64,000 nt of DNA from Streptomyces lichenis (GCF_023218175.1 NZ_JALPTH010000002.1:310001-374000); one strand, 5' to 3'; counted from the stretch's first letter, positions 1-8,018 are shown. Notes: generated by a model not told the origin, from the sequence alone. Numbers and translations are program-made.

Positions 1-1875
1 CAGCGCGTAGCCGCCGTCGGTGTGCGCCACCGCGCGGCCCAGCTGCCGACCGGCCAGCGAGATCAGGGTGACCGCGGCCTGCGGCACCCAGGCGCCCTCG
101 GCGGTGCGGACCGTGCCGTGGACGGTGATCCCACCACCCGGCGGTACGGAACCGGGGCCGGGTACCGGCTCGGCGGCCGGCGCGGACTCCGCCGCGGGGG
201 CCGTGGCGGGGGCCACGGCGGGCAGCTCATGGGTGTCGCCGGTGGGGGCCGCCGCGGTGGCGGGCACGGGCTCGTCCGCCGCGCCGCCGGGCGCTGCGTT
301 CGTCTTCAGGGCGACCTCCTTGATGAACAGGGTGATGAGGAAGGCGAGGAAGGCGAACGGCGCCGAGTAGAGGAAGACGTCTCCGACGCCGTGGCCGTAC
401 GCGGTCTCCATCACGGTCCGGAACGGGCCGGGCAGCGTGTCCAGGTCGGGGATGCCGCCCCCGCCCGTACCGCCGTGGCCGAGCGCCGCACCCTTCGGGC
501 CGAGGTCGGCGAGGCCGTCCTGGACGTAGTGGGTGACCCGGTTGGCGAGCACCGCGCCGAGCGCCGAGACCCCCACCGCGCCGCCGAGCGAGCGGAAGAA
601 GGTGACGACCGAGGAGGCGGAACCGAGGTCCTCGGGGGCGACCTGGTTCTGGGTGCAGAGCACCAGGTTCTGCATCATCATGCCGATGCCCAGGCCCATC
701 ACGGCCATGAAGATCGCCACATGCCAGTACGGGGTGTCGTAGCGGATGGTGCCGAGCAGCCCCAGTCCGGCGGTGACCAGCACGCCACCGGTGACCAGCC
801 AGGCCTTCCAGCGGCCGGTGCGGGTGATGACCAGGCCGCTGACCGTGGAGGAGACGAACAGGCCGCCGATCATCGGGATGGTCATGACGCCGGACATGGT
901 CGGCGACTTGTCCCGGGCCAGCTGGAAGTACTGGCTGAAGAAGACGGTGCCCGCGAACATCGCGATGCCGACGAAGAGCGAGGCGACGGCGGCCAGGGTG
1001 ATGGTGCGGTTGCGGAACAGCCGCAGCGGGATGATCGGCTCGCTCGCCCTGGACTCGACGAGCAGGAAGATCGCGCCGAGCGCGATCGAGCCGCCGACCA
1101 TGGCGTACGTCTGCCAGGAGATCCAGTCGTACTTGTCACCGGCGAAGGTGACCCAGACCAGCAGCAGCGAGACGGCCGCGCTGATGAAGAAGGCACCGGC
1201 CCAGTCGACCTTGACCGTGCGCTTGACCACCGGCAGCTTCAGCGTCTTCTGGAGCACCACCAGCGCGATGATCGCGAAGGGCACGCCGACGTAGAAGCAC
1301 CAGCGCCAGCCGAGCCACTCGGTGTCGGTGATGACGCCGCCGAGCAGCGGGCCGCCGACGGTGGCGACGGCGAAGGTGGCGCCGAGGTAGCCGCTGTACC
1401 GGCCGCGCTCGCGCGGGGCGATCATCGCGGCCATCACGATCTGGGCGAGCGCGGACAGACCGCCCACGCCGATGCCCTGCACCACGCGGCAGACGATCAG
1501 GAAGCCGGCGCTGTGCGACAGCCCCGCGGCCGCGGAGCCGAGGACGTAGATCACGAGCGCGATCTGGACCAGCAGCTTCTTGGAGAAGAGGTCCGAGAGC
1601 TTGCCCCACAGCGGGGTGGTGGCCGTCATCGCCAGCAGCGAGGCGGTGACCACCCAGGTGTAGGCGCTCTGGCCGCCGCCGAGGTCGGAGATGATCTGCG
1701 GCAGGGCGTTGGAGACGATCGTCGACGACAGGATGGCGACGAACATGCCGAGCAGCAGCCCGGACAGCGCCTCCATGATCTGCCGGTGCGTCATCGGCGC
1801 GCCGCCGTCGGGAGAGGCGTGACCCCCGTGCTTGGCGCGGCCGCCCCGCACACCGGCTGGTGTGGTCGTAGCCAT
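1..1875 (-). CDS. DHA2/EmrB-QacA type MFS drug exporter with C-terminal carboxypeptidase-regulatory-like domain (3' end outside window)
   Basis: The gene encodes a proton-driven multidrug efflux permease of the 14-helix DHA2 class in the inner membrane. From the ATG at 1875, preceded by AAGGAAGT, the protein reads MATTTPAGVRGG and then hydrophobic helices. Typical MFS motifs are visible, such as WGKLSDLFSKK (motif A) and GGPLLGGVITDTEWLGWRWCFYVG. After about residue 500 an Ala/Pro-rich linker leads to GGGITVHGTVRTAEGAWVPQ and AVTLISLAGRQLG, which look like a transthyretin/CarboxypepD_reg-like beta domain. The frame is open to base 1, so the C-terminus lies outside the window. The MarR gene directly upstream on the same strand suggests substrate-responsive control. 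The permease call is secure; the substrate is unknown. Confidence 0.93.
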   Translation of the reverse strand, partial: MATTTPAGVRGGRAKHGGHASPDGGAPMTHRQIMEALSGLLLGMFVAILSSTIVSNALPQIISDLGGGQSAYTWVVTASLLAMTATTPLWGKLSDLFSKKLLVQIALVIYVLGSAAAGLSHSAGFLIVCRVVQGIGVGGLSALAQIVMAAMIAPRERGRYSGYLGATFAVATVGGPLLGGVITDTEWLGWRWCFYVGVPFAIIALVVLQKTLKLPVVKRTVKVDWAGAFFISAAVSLLLVWVTFAGDKYDWISWQTYAMVGGSIALGAIFLLVESRASEPIIPLRLFRNRTITLAAVASLFVGIAMFAGTVFFSQYFQLARDKSPTMSGVMTIPMIGGLFVSSTVSGLVITRTGRWKAWLVTGGVLVTAGLGLLGTIRYDTPYWHVAIFMAVMGLGIGMMMQNLVLCTQNQVAPEDLGSASSVVTFFRSLGGAVGVSALGAVLANRVTHYVQDGLADLGPKGAALGHGGTGGGGIPDLDTLPGPFRTVMETAYGHGVGDVFLYSAPFAFLAFLITLFIKEVALKTNAAPGGAADEPVPATAAAPTGDTHELPAVAPATAPAAESAPAAEPVPGPGSVPPGGGITVHGTVRTAEGAWVPQAAVTLISLAGRQLGRAVAHTDGGYAL

Positions 1876-1894
1876 GGACTTCCTTTGCGTGCGT

Positions 1895-1932
1895 CTGGTG
1901 TACGTGCGTGTGTGCTGGTGTACGTGCGTGTG
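1895..1932. repeat. Two 18-nt GT-rich direct repeats, 20-nt period
   Basis: CTGGTGTACGTGCGTGTG occurs at 1895-1912 and again at 1915-1932, inside a GT/CA-rich stretch in the leader between the MarR gene and the MFS start. It could be replication slippage or a regulatory leader. Confidence 0.7.
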
Positions 1933-1983
1933 GTTCTGCGTGCGTGTGTCCGGTGGGCCTACGCCCCCGGGGTCCGCGGGCCC

Positions 1984-2439
1984 TCAGCCGGAGGTGCGGA
2001 CGGCGTGGCTCCGGCAGTCCCCGAAGGAGTCCCGCAGCCGGCTCAGCAACGCGGTGAGCCGGCCCACGTCCTCGGCCGACCAGTCGCCGAGCGTGCGGGC
2101 GAACATGTCCGTGGTGCGCCGTCCCAGGTCGTCGAGCATCTCCTCGCCCGCCCCGGTCAGCCGGAGCATCCGGGAGCGCCGGTCGTCCGGGTCGGGCAGC
2201 CGCTCCACCCAGCCCCGGTCCACCACATGGGCGACATGGCGGCTGGTCACCGACATGTCGACGGCGAGCAGCTCGGCGAGCCGGCTCATCCGCATGTCCC
2301 CGTGGTGGGCCAGGAGGGAGAGGACCGCCGCGGAGCCGCCGGGGCACTCGGCGGGCATCGCCCGCGCCAGTCCCCGCTTGACGGCTCCGATGGCGCTCAG
2401 CTGCCGGGCCAGTTCCTCGTACTGGCTCCGTTCCGCCAT
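1984..2439 (-). CDS. MarR-family transcriptional regulator
   Basis: The product is 151 aa, a typical MarR length. The winged helix-turn-helix spans about residues 40-105: MSRLAELLAVDMSVTSRHVAHV is the recognition region, and ERLPDPDDRRSRMLRLTGAG is the beta-wing with its characteristic D-R-R. It should act as a ligand-responsive dimeric repressor. The exporter gene lies immediately downstream on the same strand, and two palindromes sit just upstream of the ATG, so autoregulation plus control of the exporter is the simplest reading. The ligand is unknown. Confidence 0.93.
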   Translation of the reverse strand: MAERSQYEELARQLSAIGAVKRGLARAMPAECPGGSAAVLSLLAHHGDMRMSRLAELLAVDMSVTSRHVAHVVDRGWVERLPDPDDRRSRMLRLTGAGEEMLDDLGRRTTDMFARTLGDWSAEDVGRLTALLSRLRDSFGDCRSHAVRTSG

Positions 2440-2456
2440 GGCACCCCCAGGTCTTG

Positions 2457-2498
2457 TTGCTTAGGGCAACCATAGAAGCGTTTGGTTGCTACAGGCAA
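2457..2498. promoter_or_regulatory. Paired TTGC-N5-GCAA operators for the MarR regulator
   Basis: Two identical half-site arrangements are seen: TTGC-TTAGG-GCAA at 2457-2469 and TTGC-TACAG-GCAA at 2486-2498. Their centres are 29 bp apart, close to three helical turns, and the nearer one is 18 bp upstream of the marR ATG. Assignment to MarR binding is inferred from position and symmetry. Confidence 0.7.
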
Positions 2499-2695
2499 AC
2501 GAAAACGGGCGAACGGGCCTAAAGAGCTGGCAAAGCCCTCGTCGAGCGGGGCGTCCGGGACGCGGGGCGGGAGCCCACGGGAGCCGGAAGATGGGCTTCC
2601 GCCCGCCGGACCGCGGCTCAGGTCCGGGACCGGCCGACCGGCCGCGGACGGCGGCGGGTTGGGCCGGACGGGCGGGTTCGCTAGGGTCCTGCCCC

Positions 2696-2896
2696 ATGGC
2701 ACACAACACCCCCGGCCCCGAGGGTCAGCACGACCCCGCGGGCAGCACCCAGATGTTCCGCGCCTTCGTCGACGAGGGCACCCCGCAGCGGCGGCCGCAG
2801 GCGGCGGCCCCGGCCGGCCCCCGGGTCGGTCTGATCGCCGGCGTCGTCCTGGCGGTCATCGTCGTCGCGGCGGTCGCCTGGCTCGCCCTGGCCTGA
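2696..2896 (+). CDS. Small single-pass membrane protein
   Basis: This is a 66-aa protein starting MAHNTPGPEGQ. It has a soluble Pro/Ala-rich N-terminal half and one strongly hydrophobic helix (GLIAGVVLAVIVVAAVAWLALA, about residues 45-66) ending at the C-terminus, so it is probably tail-anchored. The ATG is chosen because the hydrophilic head and helix form one unit from there; longer upstream frames are arginine-rich and non-coding in character. Its function is unknown. It sits divergent from marR and converges on the sigma-factor gene across a shared hairpin. Confidence 0.7.
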   Translation: MAHNTPGPEGQHDPAGSTQMFRAFVDEGTPQRRPQAAAPAGPRVGLIAGVVLAVIVVAAVAWLALA

Positions 2897-2938
2897 CCGC
2901 CGCCGGGCCGTCGCGCACACGCCGTAGGCGCCCGGGGT

Positions 2939-2980
2939 GGTACGCGGTACCGCGGCCTCGGCCGACCGGTACCGCGTACC
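2939..2980. terminator. Bidirectional hairpin between convergent genes
   Basis: Perfect 14-bp arms, GGTACGCGGTACCG (2939-2952) and CGGTACCGCGTACC (2967-2980), flank a 14-nt loop. The hairpin lies between the stop codons of the small membrane protein and the sigma factor. Confidence 0.8.
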
Positions 2981-3008
2981 GCCATGCCGTCCCGGCGGTC
3001 GTCGTCCC

Positions 3009-4097
3009 TCAGTCCGAGATCAGGCCCTCGCGGAGCTGGGCCAGGGTGCGGGTCAGCAGCCGGGAGACGTGCATCTGGGAGATGCCGACCTCCTCGCCGA
3101 TCTGCGACTGGGTCATGTTGCCGAAGAACCGCAGCATGATGATCTGCCGCTCGCGCGGCGGAAGCTTGGCCAGCAGCGGCTTCAGCGACTCGCGGTACTC
3201 GACGCCCTCCAGCGCGGTGTCCTCGTAGCCCAGCCGGTCCGCCAGCGAGCCCTCGCCGCCGTCGTCCTCCTGGGCGTGCGAGTCCAGCGAGGAGGCCGTG
3301 TACGCGTTGCCGACGGCCAGCCCGTCGACCACGTCCTCCTCGGAGACGCCCAGCGCGGCGGCCAGCTCGGCGACGGTCGGGGAGCGGTCCAGCTTCTGCG
3401 CCAGCTCGTCACCGGCCTTGGTGAGTGCCAGGCGCAGCTCCTGGAGCCGGCGCGGCACCCGCACCGACCAGGAGGTGTCACGGAAGAAGCGCTTGATCTC
3501 GCCGACCACGGTGGGCATGGCGAAGGTCGGGAACTCCACGCCCCGCTCGCAGTCGAACCGGTCGATCGCCTTGATCAGGCCGATGGTGCCGACCTGGACG
3601 ATGTCCTCCATCGGCTCGTTGCGCGAGCGGAAGCGGGCGGCGGCGTACCGCACCAGCGGGAGGTTGAGCTCGATCAGGGTGTCGCGGACATAGGCCCGCT
3701 CGGGCCCGTCGGCGCCCTGGGCGTCGAGGGCGGCGAGCCGCAGGAACAGGGAGCGGGAGAGCGTACGGGTGTCGATCGCCTCGGTCGTCGCGGTGCCCTG
3801 CGCGGCGGCGGGCGGCCCCGCGGGCGCGGTCTCCGGCACCGGGTCACCGCCCTGGGCGGGCAGCGTCGCCACGGGAAGGGGGGCGGCCGGTCCGGCCTCG
3901 GTGGCGTGCCCGGATCTGCCGGCGGCGGGGAGCCCGGCCTCGGCGGACGGGTCGGCCAGCCCGGACAGGTCGGCCGGGGCGGACAGGTCGGCCGAGGCGG
4001 CCAGACCGGCCGGGGCGGACCGGTCGAGTCGCACGGGCGCCGACGCGTGGTCGGGCGTGAGCGTGAGCACCTTCGGGCTGCCCTGTTCTGCGGACAT
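3009..4097 (-). CDS. sigN: SigB/SigF-family RNA polymerase sigma factor, sigN-like
   Basis: This group 3 sigma factor is of the type used in Streptomyces stress response and development. Sigma region 2 contains [20 protein letters not shown] and the [15 protein letters not shown] helix, region 3 ends near [15 protein letters not shown], and region 4 carries the [23 protein letters not shown]. The start is the ATG at 4097, which follows a GGGGGTGG ribosome site; an upstream in-frame extension is less likely. A roughly 110-aa Ala/Ser/Asp/Pro-rich N-terminal extension with repeated ADLSAPA-like units precedes the sigma core and is much longer than in the neighbouring paralogue. The symbol rests on recalled synteny (SCO4034 beside sigF). 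No anti-sigma gene is adjacent. Confidence 0.85.
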   Translation of the reverse strand: MSAEQGSPKVLTLTPDHASAPVRLDRSAPAGLAASADLSAPADLSGLADPSAEAGLPAAGRSGHATEAGPAAPLPVATLPAQGGDPVPETAPAGPPAAAQGTATTEAIDTRTLSRSLFLRLAALDAQGADGPERAYVRDTLIELNLPLVRYAAARFRSRNEPMEDIVQVGTIGLIKAIDRFDCERGVEFPTFAMPTVVGEIKRFFRDTSWSVRVPRRLQELRLALTKAGDELAQKLDRSPTVAELAAALGVSEEDVVDGLAVGNAYTASSLDSHAQEDDGGEGSLADRLGYEDTALEGVEYRESLKPLLAKLPPRERQIIMLRFFGNMTQSQIGEEVGISQMHVSRLLTRTLAQLREGLISD

Positions 4098-4162
4098 GCC
4101 ACCCCCTTGAGATCGCGGACGGTCGCGGGCCGCGACCATCGGAGGAACGCAGCCTCCACCTG

Positions 4163-4189
4163 AATACCGGAGCCGAGACTGCGGCAAAC
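4163..4189 (-). promoter_or_regulatory. Candidate SigB-family promoter upstream of the sigN-like gene
   Basis: On the minus strand GTTT (4189-4186), a 17-nt spacer and GGTATT (4168-4163) resemble the GTTT / GGGTAT consensus of this sigma family, 66 bp upstream of the ATG. Autoregulation of sigN is known in S. coelicolor. The spacer is slightly long, so the call is tentative. Confidence 0.4.
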
Positions 4190-4265
4190 GCGGTTCCAGC
4201 AGAATGTCACATGTCGGCAACACGCTGTAGTGACTTGTCGACATGGAGAGGGTGGCTATATGCCG

Positions 4266-4289
4266 AAAAGGCGGCTGCTGCCGCCTTTT
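4266..4289. terminator. A/T-flanked hairpin between the two sigma-factor genes
   Basis: AAAAGGCGGC / GCCGCCTTTT form perfect 10-bp arms around a TGCT loop, which gives a T run in both directions. It lies in the 320-base gap between the sigF-like stop and the sigN-like start and probably terminates the sigF-like transcript. Apart from the candidate promoter nothing else is recognisable in the gap. Confidence 0.75.
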
Positions 4290-4417
4290 GACGGTCCGTC
4301 GGCTGGTGCCGCCGTCGAAACCGGTCTAACCGATCGGGTGGCGAACCGATCAGGTGTACGTATGGATGTGCCTACCGATCCGTTCCCGGGCCGGGCCCGG
4401 TCCATGCCTGGCGCGGC

Positions 4418-5257
4418 TCAGGCGTCGATCCGGTTCGCGGATCTCAGTCGGGCGAAGCTCCGGGCGAGCAGCCGGGAGACGTGCATCTGCGAGACGCCCA
4501 GCTCCTGGCTGATCTGGGACTGGGTCAGGTTGCTGTAGTAGCGGAGCATCAGGATCCGCTGCTCCCGCTCCGGCAGCTGGACCAGCAGATGGCGTACGAG
4601 ATCCCGGTGCTCGACCCCGGCCAGCGCGGGGTCCTCGTAGCCGAGCCGGTCGAGGAGGCCGGGGAGCCCGTCGCCCTCCTGGGCCGCCTCCAGGGAGGTG
4701 GCGTGGTAGGAGCGGCCGGCCTCGATGCAGGAGAGGACCTCCTCCTCGGAGATCTTCAGCCGCTCGGCGATCTCGGCCGTGGTGGGCGACCGGCCGTGCG
4801 CGGTCGTCAGGTCCTCGGTCGCCCCGTTGACCTGCACCCAGAGCTCGTGCAGCCGCCGCGGTACGTGGACGGTGCGGACGTTGTCGCGGAAGTACCGCTT
4901 GATCTCGCCGACCACGGTGGGCATGGCGAAGGTCGGGAACTGCACGCCCCGGTCCGGGTCGAACCGGTCAATGGCGTTGATCAGCCCGATGGTGCCGACC
5001 TGGACGACGTCCTCCATGGGCTCGTTGCGCGAGCGGAAGCGGGCGGCGGCGTAGCGCACCAGCGGGAGGTTGGCCTCGATGAGCGCCCCGCGGACCCGGT
5101 GGTGCTCGGCGGTGCCCGGCTCCAGCGTCTTCAGCTGCCCGAACAGCACCTGGGTGAGCGCCCGGGTGTCCGCGGCCCGGCTCTGCGAGCGGGTCCGGGC
5201 CTCCGAGGGGGTCGACTCGTTCTGGGGCGGCACCTGAGACGTCGTACTGGCCGGCAC
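4418..5257 (-). CDS. sigF: SigB/SigF-family RNA polymerase sigma factor, sigF-like
   Basis: This second sigma factor has the same architecture as its neighbour: region 2 ([36 protein letters not shown]), region 3 with [20 protein letters not shown], and the region 4 [23 protein letters not shown]. In Streptomyces SigF is a late, spore-associated sigma factor. The GTG at 5257 (VPASTTSQ) is chosen because GGGGTGG lies just upstream and the product begins like remembered S. coelicolor SigF. An in-frame TTG at 5317 would add 20 residues. The symbol rests on synteny and on the near-identical core. A cluster of CGGTCAA repeats sits upstream. Confidence 0.87.
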   Translation of the reverse strand: MPASTTSQVPPQNESTPSEARTRSQSRAADTRALTQVLFGQLKTLEPGTAEHHRVRGALIEANLPLVRYAAARFRSRNEPMEDVVQVGTIGLINAIDRFDPDRGVQFPTFAMPTVVGEIKRYFRDNVRTVHVPRRLHELWVQVNGATEDLTTAHGRSPTTAEIAERLKISEEEVLSCIEAGRSYHATSLEAAQEGDGLPGLLDRLGYEDPALAGVEHRDLVRHLLVQLPEREQRILMLRYYSNLTQSQISQELGVSQMHVSRLLARSFARLRSANRIDA

Positions 5258-5288
5258 GTTCTCGCCACCCCTTCGTGGTCGTACTCCG

Positions 5289-5336
5289 CGGTCAATAACG
5301 GTCAACTCATCCGTCAAAAGCGGTCAAAGCGGTCAT
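5289..5336. promoter_or_regulatory. Five phased CGGTCAA repeats upstream of the sigF-like gene
   Basis: CGGTCAA-type heptamers start at 5289, 5299, 5311 (CCGTCAA), 5321 and 5330 (CGGTCAT). The steps of 10, 12, 10 and 9 bp put them on roughly one face of the helix. The array starts 32 bp upstream of the GTG, so it overlaps the leader or promoter; a multimeric activator site is plausible. Confidence 0.55.
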
Positions 5337-5434
5337 AGCATCACAAGACATGTCCACTGTGTGCAAGCACCGGAGCACTTCGTGTTGCCCCCTGCCCGCC
5401 CCGTCGGTTTCATGGCCCGGGGGCGGGCATACGA

Positions 5435-5466
5435 GGAGCCCCGCACCGTTTCCGGTACGGGGCTCC
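5435..5466. terminator. Hairpin downstream of the Dabb gene
   Basis: Arms GGAGCCCCGCACCG and CGGTACGGGGCTCC pair with one mismatch around a TTTC loop, between the sigF-like promoter region and the stop of the Dabb gene. Confidence 0.8.
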
Positions 5467-5493
5467 ATGCTCCGGCCGCGGGCCGGAGGGGGC

Positions 5494-5787
5494 TCAGAAC
5501 GCGTAGTCGGCGATCACCCAGGTGGCGAACTCGCGCCACTGCCCGGCGGCCGCCTGATGCGCCGGGTGCTCCACGTAGCGGGTCAGCGCGTCCTTGTCGG
5601 CGACGGCGGAGTTGATCGCGAAGTCGTACGCGATGGGCCGGTCCGTGATGTTCCAGGCGCACTCCCAGAACTCCAGCTCGGGCACGATGCCGCCGAGCTC
5701 CTGGAACGCCTTGGCGCCCGCGACCACGCGCGGTTCGTCGCGGCTGACGCCGTCGTTGAGCTTGAAGAGGACCAGGTGGCGGATCAC
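5494..5787 (-). CDS. Dabb (stress-responsive alpha/beta-barrel) family protein
   Basis: The product is 97 aa and begins MIRHLVLFKLNDGVSRDEPR, the usual Dabb opening strand. ELGGIVPELEFWECAWNITD and FAINSAVADKDALTRYVEHPA HQ match the ferredoxin-like fold with the conserved Y-x-x-H-P-x-H motif. Members form dimers; some are stress proteins and others polyketide cyclases. No partner gene points to a substrate. It is probably transcribed alone or with the small gene downstream of the tRNA remnant. Confidence 0.85.
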   Translation of the reverse strand: MIRHLVLFKLNDGVSRDEPRVVAGAKAFQELGGIVPELEFWECAWNITDRPIAYDFAINSAVADKDALTRYVEHPAHQAAAGQWREFATWVIADYAF

Positions 5788-5850
5788 AGCGACTCCTCGT
5801 CGACCGGTCGTCGAGCCCGCCGGGCCAGGGGACCGGCCAGGCCTGCCGGT

Positions 5851-6015
5851 CTAGTTGACGAGCTGGGTCATGAACTCGCCGACCGCCTGCGCGGCACTCG
5901 AAATGCCCTCGAACCCTACCTGGACCAGGTCGGCGGCCCGCGCCGGGGAGGTGATGATCGTGTACAGCACGAAGACGACCACCACGTACAGCGTGAGCTT
6001 CTTCGCCTGCACCAT
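5851..6015 (-). CDS. 54-aa membrane-anchored small protein
   Basis: The protein starts MVQAKKLTLYVVVVFVLYTII and so has one N-terminal transmembrane helix or uncleaved signal (residues 6-22). It continues with a short amphipathic tail, DLVQVGFEGISSAAQAVGEF. The ATG at 6015 gives the clean membrane-protein start and has AGGG a few bases upstream. The gene precedes the Dabb gene on the same strand, 63 bp away, and may be co-transcribed. The function is unknown; it is a conserved type of small Streptomyces protein by my recollection. Confidence 0.65.
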   Translation of the reverse strand: MVQAKKLTLYVVVVFVLYTIITSPARAADLVQVGFEGISSAAQAVGEFMTQLVN

Positions 6016-6178
6016 CGGCCCTGTCCCCCGTCTCGCCGTCTCTTCGCACCGCTCTGCCGGTGATCCGCTCGGCGGTCGGGTGAGTCTAACCGAGCACCCG
6101 AGGACGAAGACCGGGCCGGCAATCCCGGTTTCCCACGGCTTCTCAGGGCTGCTCACGGCGTCTCCTGCCACGGCACGA

Positions 6179-6216
6179 CGAAGGCCCCGGTGCTGGGAAC
6201 AGCGCCGGGGCCTTCG
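6179..6216 (-). terminator. tRNA terminator at the left end of the island
   Basis: A 17-bp hairpin (arms at 6179-6195 and 6200-6216, one G-U pair, GGAA loop) follows the remnant tRNA 3' end on the minus strand. It is probably the original terminator of the chromosomal tRNA-Ser gene. Confidence 0.75.
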
Positions 6217-6223
6217 TGCGAAG

Positions 6224-6277
6224 CGGTAGCGGAGGGATTTGAACCCTCGGTGACTTGCGCCACACTCGCTTTCGAGG
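6224..6277 (-). other. Left attachment site: 3' remnant of a tRNA-Ser gene
   Basis: The acceptor 3' strand, T-arm, variable region and anticodon stem-loop of a tRNA-Ser(CGA) are present, but the homology stops after CGAGG and there is no D-arm or 5' acceptor strand. The last 20 bases (6258-6277, CGCCACACTCGCTTTCGAGG) are identical to 12392-12411 in the intact tRNA-Ser. The T-stem and variable arm differ from the intact copy by compensated changes, as expected if each half came from a different tRNA gene. Confidence 0.85.
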
Positions 6278-6383
6278 TCTGTTCATGCTGTTCAGAGCAT
6301 GATCCGAGTCCGTACGACCCCGTTCACAGCCGTCCGCCAACGCTGCGCGCGGACTCCTCCGGCCGCCTCTGAACGGGACTGAA

Positions 6384-6403
6384 TGAGACGGAAACTGAGA
6401 CGG
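6384..6403 (+). repeat. 20-bp subterminal direct repeat, left copy
   Basis: TGAGACGGAAACTGAGACGG is identical and in the same orientation to 12285-12304, where it overlaps the integrase stop codon. It may mark the 3' end of a second, lost integrase gene. Confidence 0.8.
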
Positions 6404-6459
6404 CCCGGTGCCCGCGTCCGCCAGTAGGCAGGAGGGCGGCCGCGCTGAGCGTGACGGCG

Positions 6460-7146
6460 CTACTTCTGTTCGCGGGGCACATCGGCAGCTGCGGGGGAGG
6501 GCGTCTCCGTAAGCGAGACTCGTTTGGCGATGGCCGCAGCGATTGCCTCCATCAGTTCTTTAGAGTTCCCCCAGAGCCAACGAGAGAAGGCTTCCTCAGC
6601 AGCCGCGCCGAGTGTCTCGGGGACGCTCACATCGCGGAAGCGTAGCCAGTCGGCGAAGGCTTCCTTGACGCCCTGCTCTACGGCAGCCGGCGCCTCGGGC
6701 GTACTTGCCTCTGCCGCCACTCGTGAGGGGCGAGCACTCTGTGCTTGCTTCGCGGCGGCTCGCTCCTTGGGGGGAGTGGAGTCTAGAGGTCCACCCCATG
6801 CTCGCTCAGTTAGCTCCCCACAGACCCGTGGGGCCACCGTTCGAGGGTCGACCGCTTCCGATGGTGCGCCGGAGCTATAAGCCCCGTCCGGTTGTTCGGA
6901 TCGATCGTGCTCCTTCACCCAGAACACGCGCCGCGTGAACATGCCCGGCGCATCGCGGTCACTAGGCGCGTTGGACTTGAGAAGTGCGTAGCCGACTCGT
7001 CGTCCTGCCTGGCCACGCCATGAGACGGGACGCCGCCGAGTGCCGACACCGTCCACTAAGGTCTCGCGGACGTAGTCGAATGAGCTGACGTCCTCTGTCC
7101 ATACGATCTCGTCCTCGTGCTTGATGTCCTCAGGTCGACTTCGCAC
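6460..7146 (-). CDS. Unknown island protein
   Basis: I do not recognise this 228-aa product. Residues 1-80 (KHEDEIVWTEDVSSFDYVRE and a basic segment around RRRPVSWRGQAGRRVGYALL) look like a small folded domain. A Pro/Ala-rich linker follows, then an alpha-helical C-terminal domain (EAFADWLRFRDVSVPETLGA, EEAFSRWLWGNSKELMEAIA). The GTG at 7146 is chosen because GGGAGGGG lies 7-8 bases upstream; the open frame extends further but without a better start. It is alone on its strand next to the left att site and is likely element cargo. Confidence 0.55.
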   Translation of the reverse strand: MRSRPEDIKHEDEIVWTEDVSSFDYVRETLVDGVGTRRRPVSWRGQAGRRVGYALLKSNAPSDRDAPGMFTRRVFWVKEHDRSEQPDGAYSSGAPSEAVDPRTVAPRVCGELTERAWGGPLDSTPPKERAAAKQAQSARPSRVAAEASTPEAPAAVEQGVKEAFADWLRFRDVSVPETLGAAAEEAFSRWLWGNSKELMEAIAAAIAKRVSLTETPSPAAADVPREQK

Positions 7147-7590
7147 GCTCCGCCCCTCCCGCAGATCTCTGATGACGCAGCAGCCTCCCCAGGCTGGCTC
7201 CCCTTTAACCAGACAACCTGGTACGCCCCTGAAGCTGTCCCGCCCGTTCTCGCTGGTCAACGCGTCAACCAAACAGCCGGACACCTGGGACACCACTCGT
7301 GAGCCCAGTGCCCCGATCCCTGAGGGTCCGTCCCGGCGAGGATGATGGACGCGCAGATGAACAACGCTGCCCGTGATCGGCGCTGACAAGGGACAGAGCC
7401 GAAATAGCTGCTGTCGGGGGCACCAGCCAACCCGCTACACCCTGCGGTCCGCAGCTAGGGCTGGAGACATCCACCTACCGGGCCACCTGGGGTTCTGCCC
7501 TGCTCCAGGCGATCTCCACCGTTTCCTGTGCGAGCGGAGGGCCGCCCCTCTACTCTGCTGAGAGAACGCACAATCCTGCGGAGGAGAGAC
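7147..7590. other. 444-base gap upstream of two divergent island genes
   Basis: The gap must hold promoters for the leftward unknown gene and the rightward cassette. GGAGGAGAG precedes the ATG at 7591. I see no confident -10/-35 pair, RNA gene or convincing further gene. Confidence 0.5.
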
Positions 7591-8007
7591 ATGGATCCAG
7601 CACTGATCGCGATCGCTACTGCCAGCGCGAACGCGCTCGTCACTCTGATGACCACGGACCTCTGGGACCGAGCTAAGGAGGGTGTAGCGAGGGCGCTCAG
7701 GCGGACCACGGAAGCCGATCCAGAGGCGCTACTGGAGGACTCCCGTACCGAACTCGGCCAGGCATCAGCGCGGGGCGACTCGGAGGAGACAGTCGCCGAG
7801 ATGCAGCAAATGTGGAGGGGTAAATTCCGTCGGCTTCTTGCCGAGCACCCGGAAGCAGCCGATGATCTACTTTTCCTAAAGCAGTTGCATAACGAGATTG
7901 ACAATGGCGGCGAGAATAGGGGGTCGACCAATATCTCGCAATCTGCAACCTCTCGCGATAGCTCCCGAATTTACCAAATGGGCACCGGAGTTCAGAATAA
8001 TAACTAG
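7591..8007 (+). CDS. Small helical protein of the NTPase/TPR cassette (adaptor candidate)
   Basis: The product is 138 aa and mostly helical. It opens with MDPALIAIATASANALVTLM, a membrane-proximal or buried helix, then TDLWDRAKEGVARALRR and a helical hairpin to residue 104. The C-terminal tail is polar and Asn/Ser-rich and ends RIYQMGTGVQNNN (126-138). The tail motif R-[IV]-Y-Q-[ML]-G-[TS]-G-[VL]-Q recurs at residues 20-29 of the next protein, which argues that the two work together. Similar short proteins accompany predicted actinobacterial conflict NTPases by my recollection. The stop is 11 bases before the next start, so the genes are an operon. It is AT-richer than core genes. Confidence 0.75.
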   Translation: MDPALIAIATASANALVTLMTTDLWDRAKEGVARALRRTTEADPEALLEDSRTELGQASARGDSEETVAEMQQMWRGKFRRLLAEHPEAADDLLFLKQLHNEIDNGGENRGSTNISQSATSRDSSRIYQMGTGVQNNN

Positions 8008-8018
8008 GAGCAACAGGA

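Noticed and set aside
22..2475. 817-codon plus-strand frame across the MFS and marR genes
   Set aside because: Composition is Arg/Gly/Ala repeats with no motif; the opposite strand reads clean MFS and MarR proteins.
4230..4538. Small plus-strand ORF starting before the hairpin between the sigma genes
   Set aside because: It runs through a terminator and into sigF antisense; composition is not protein-like.
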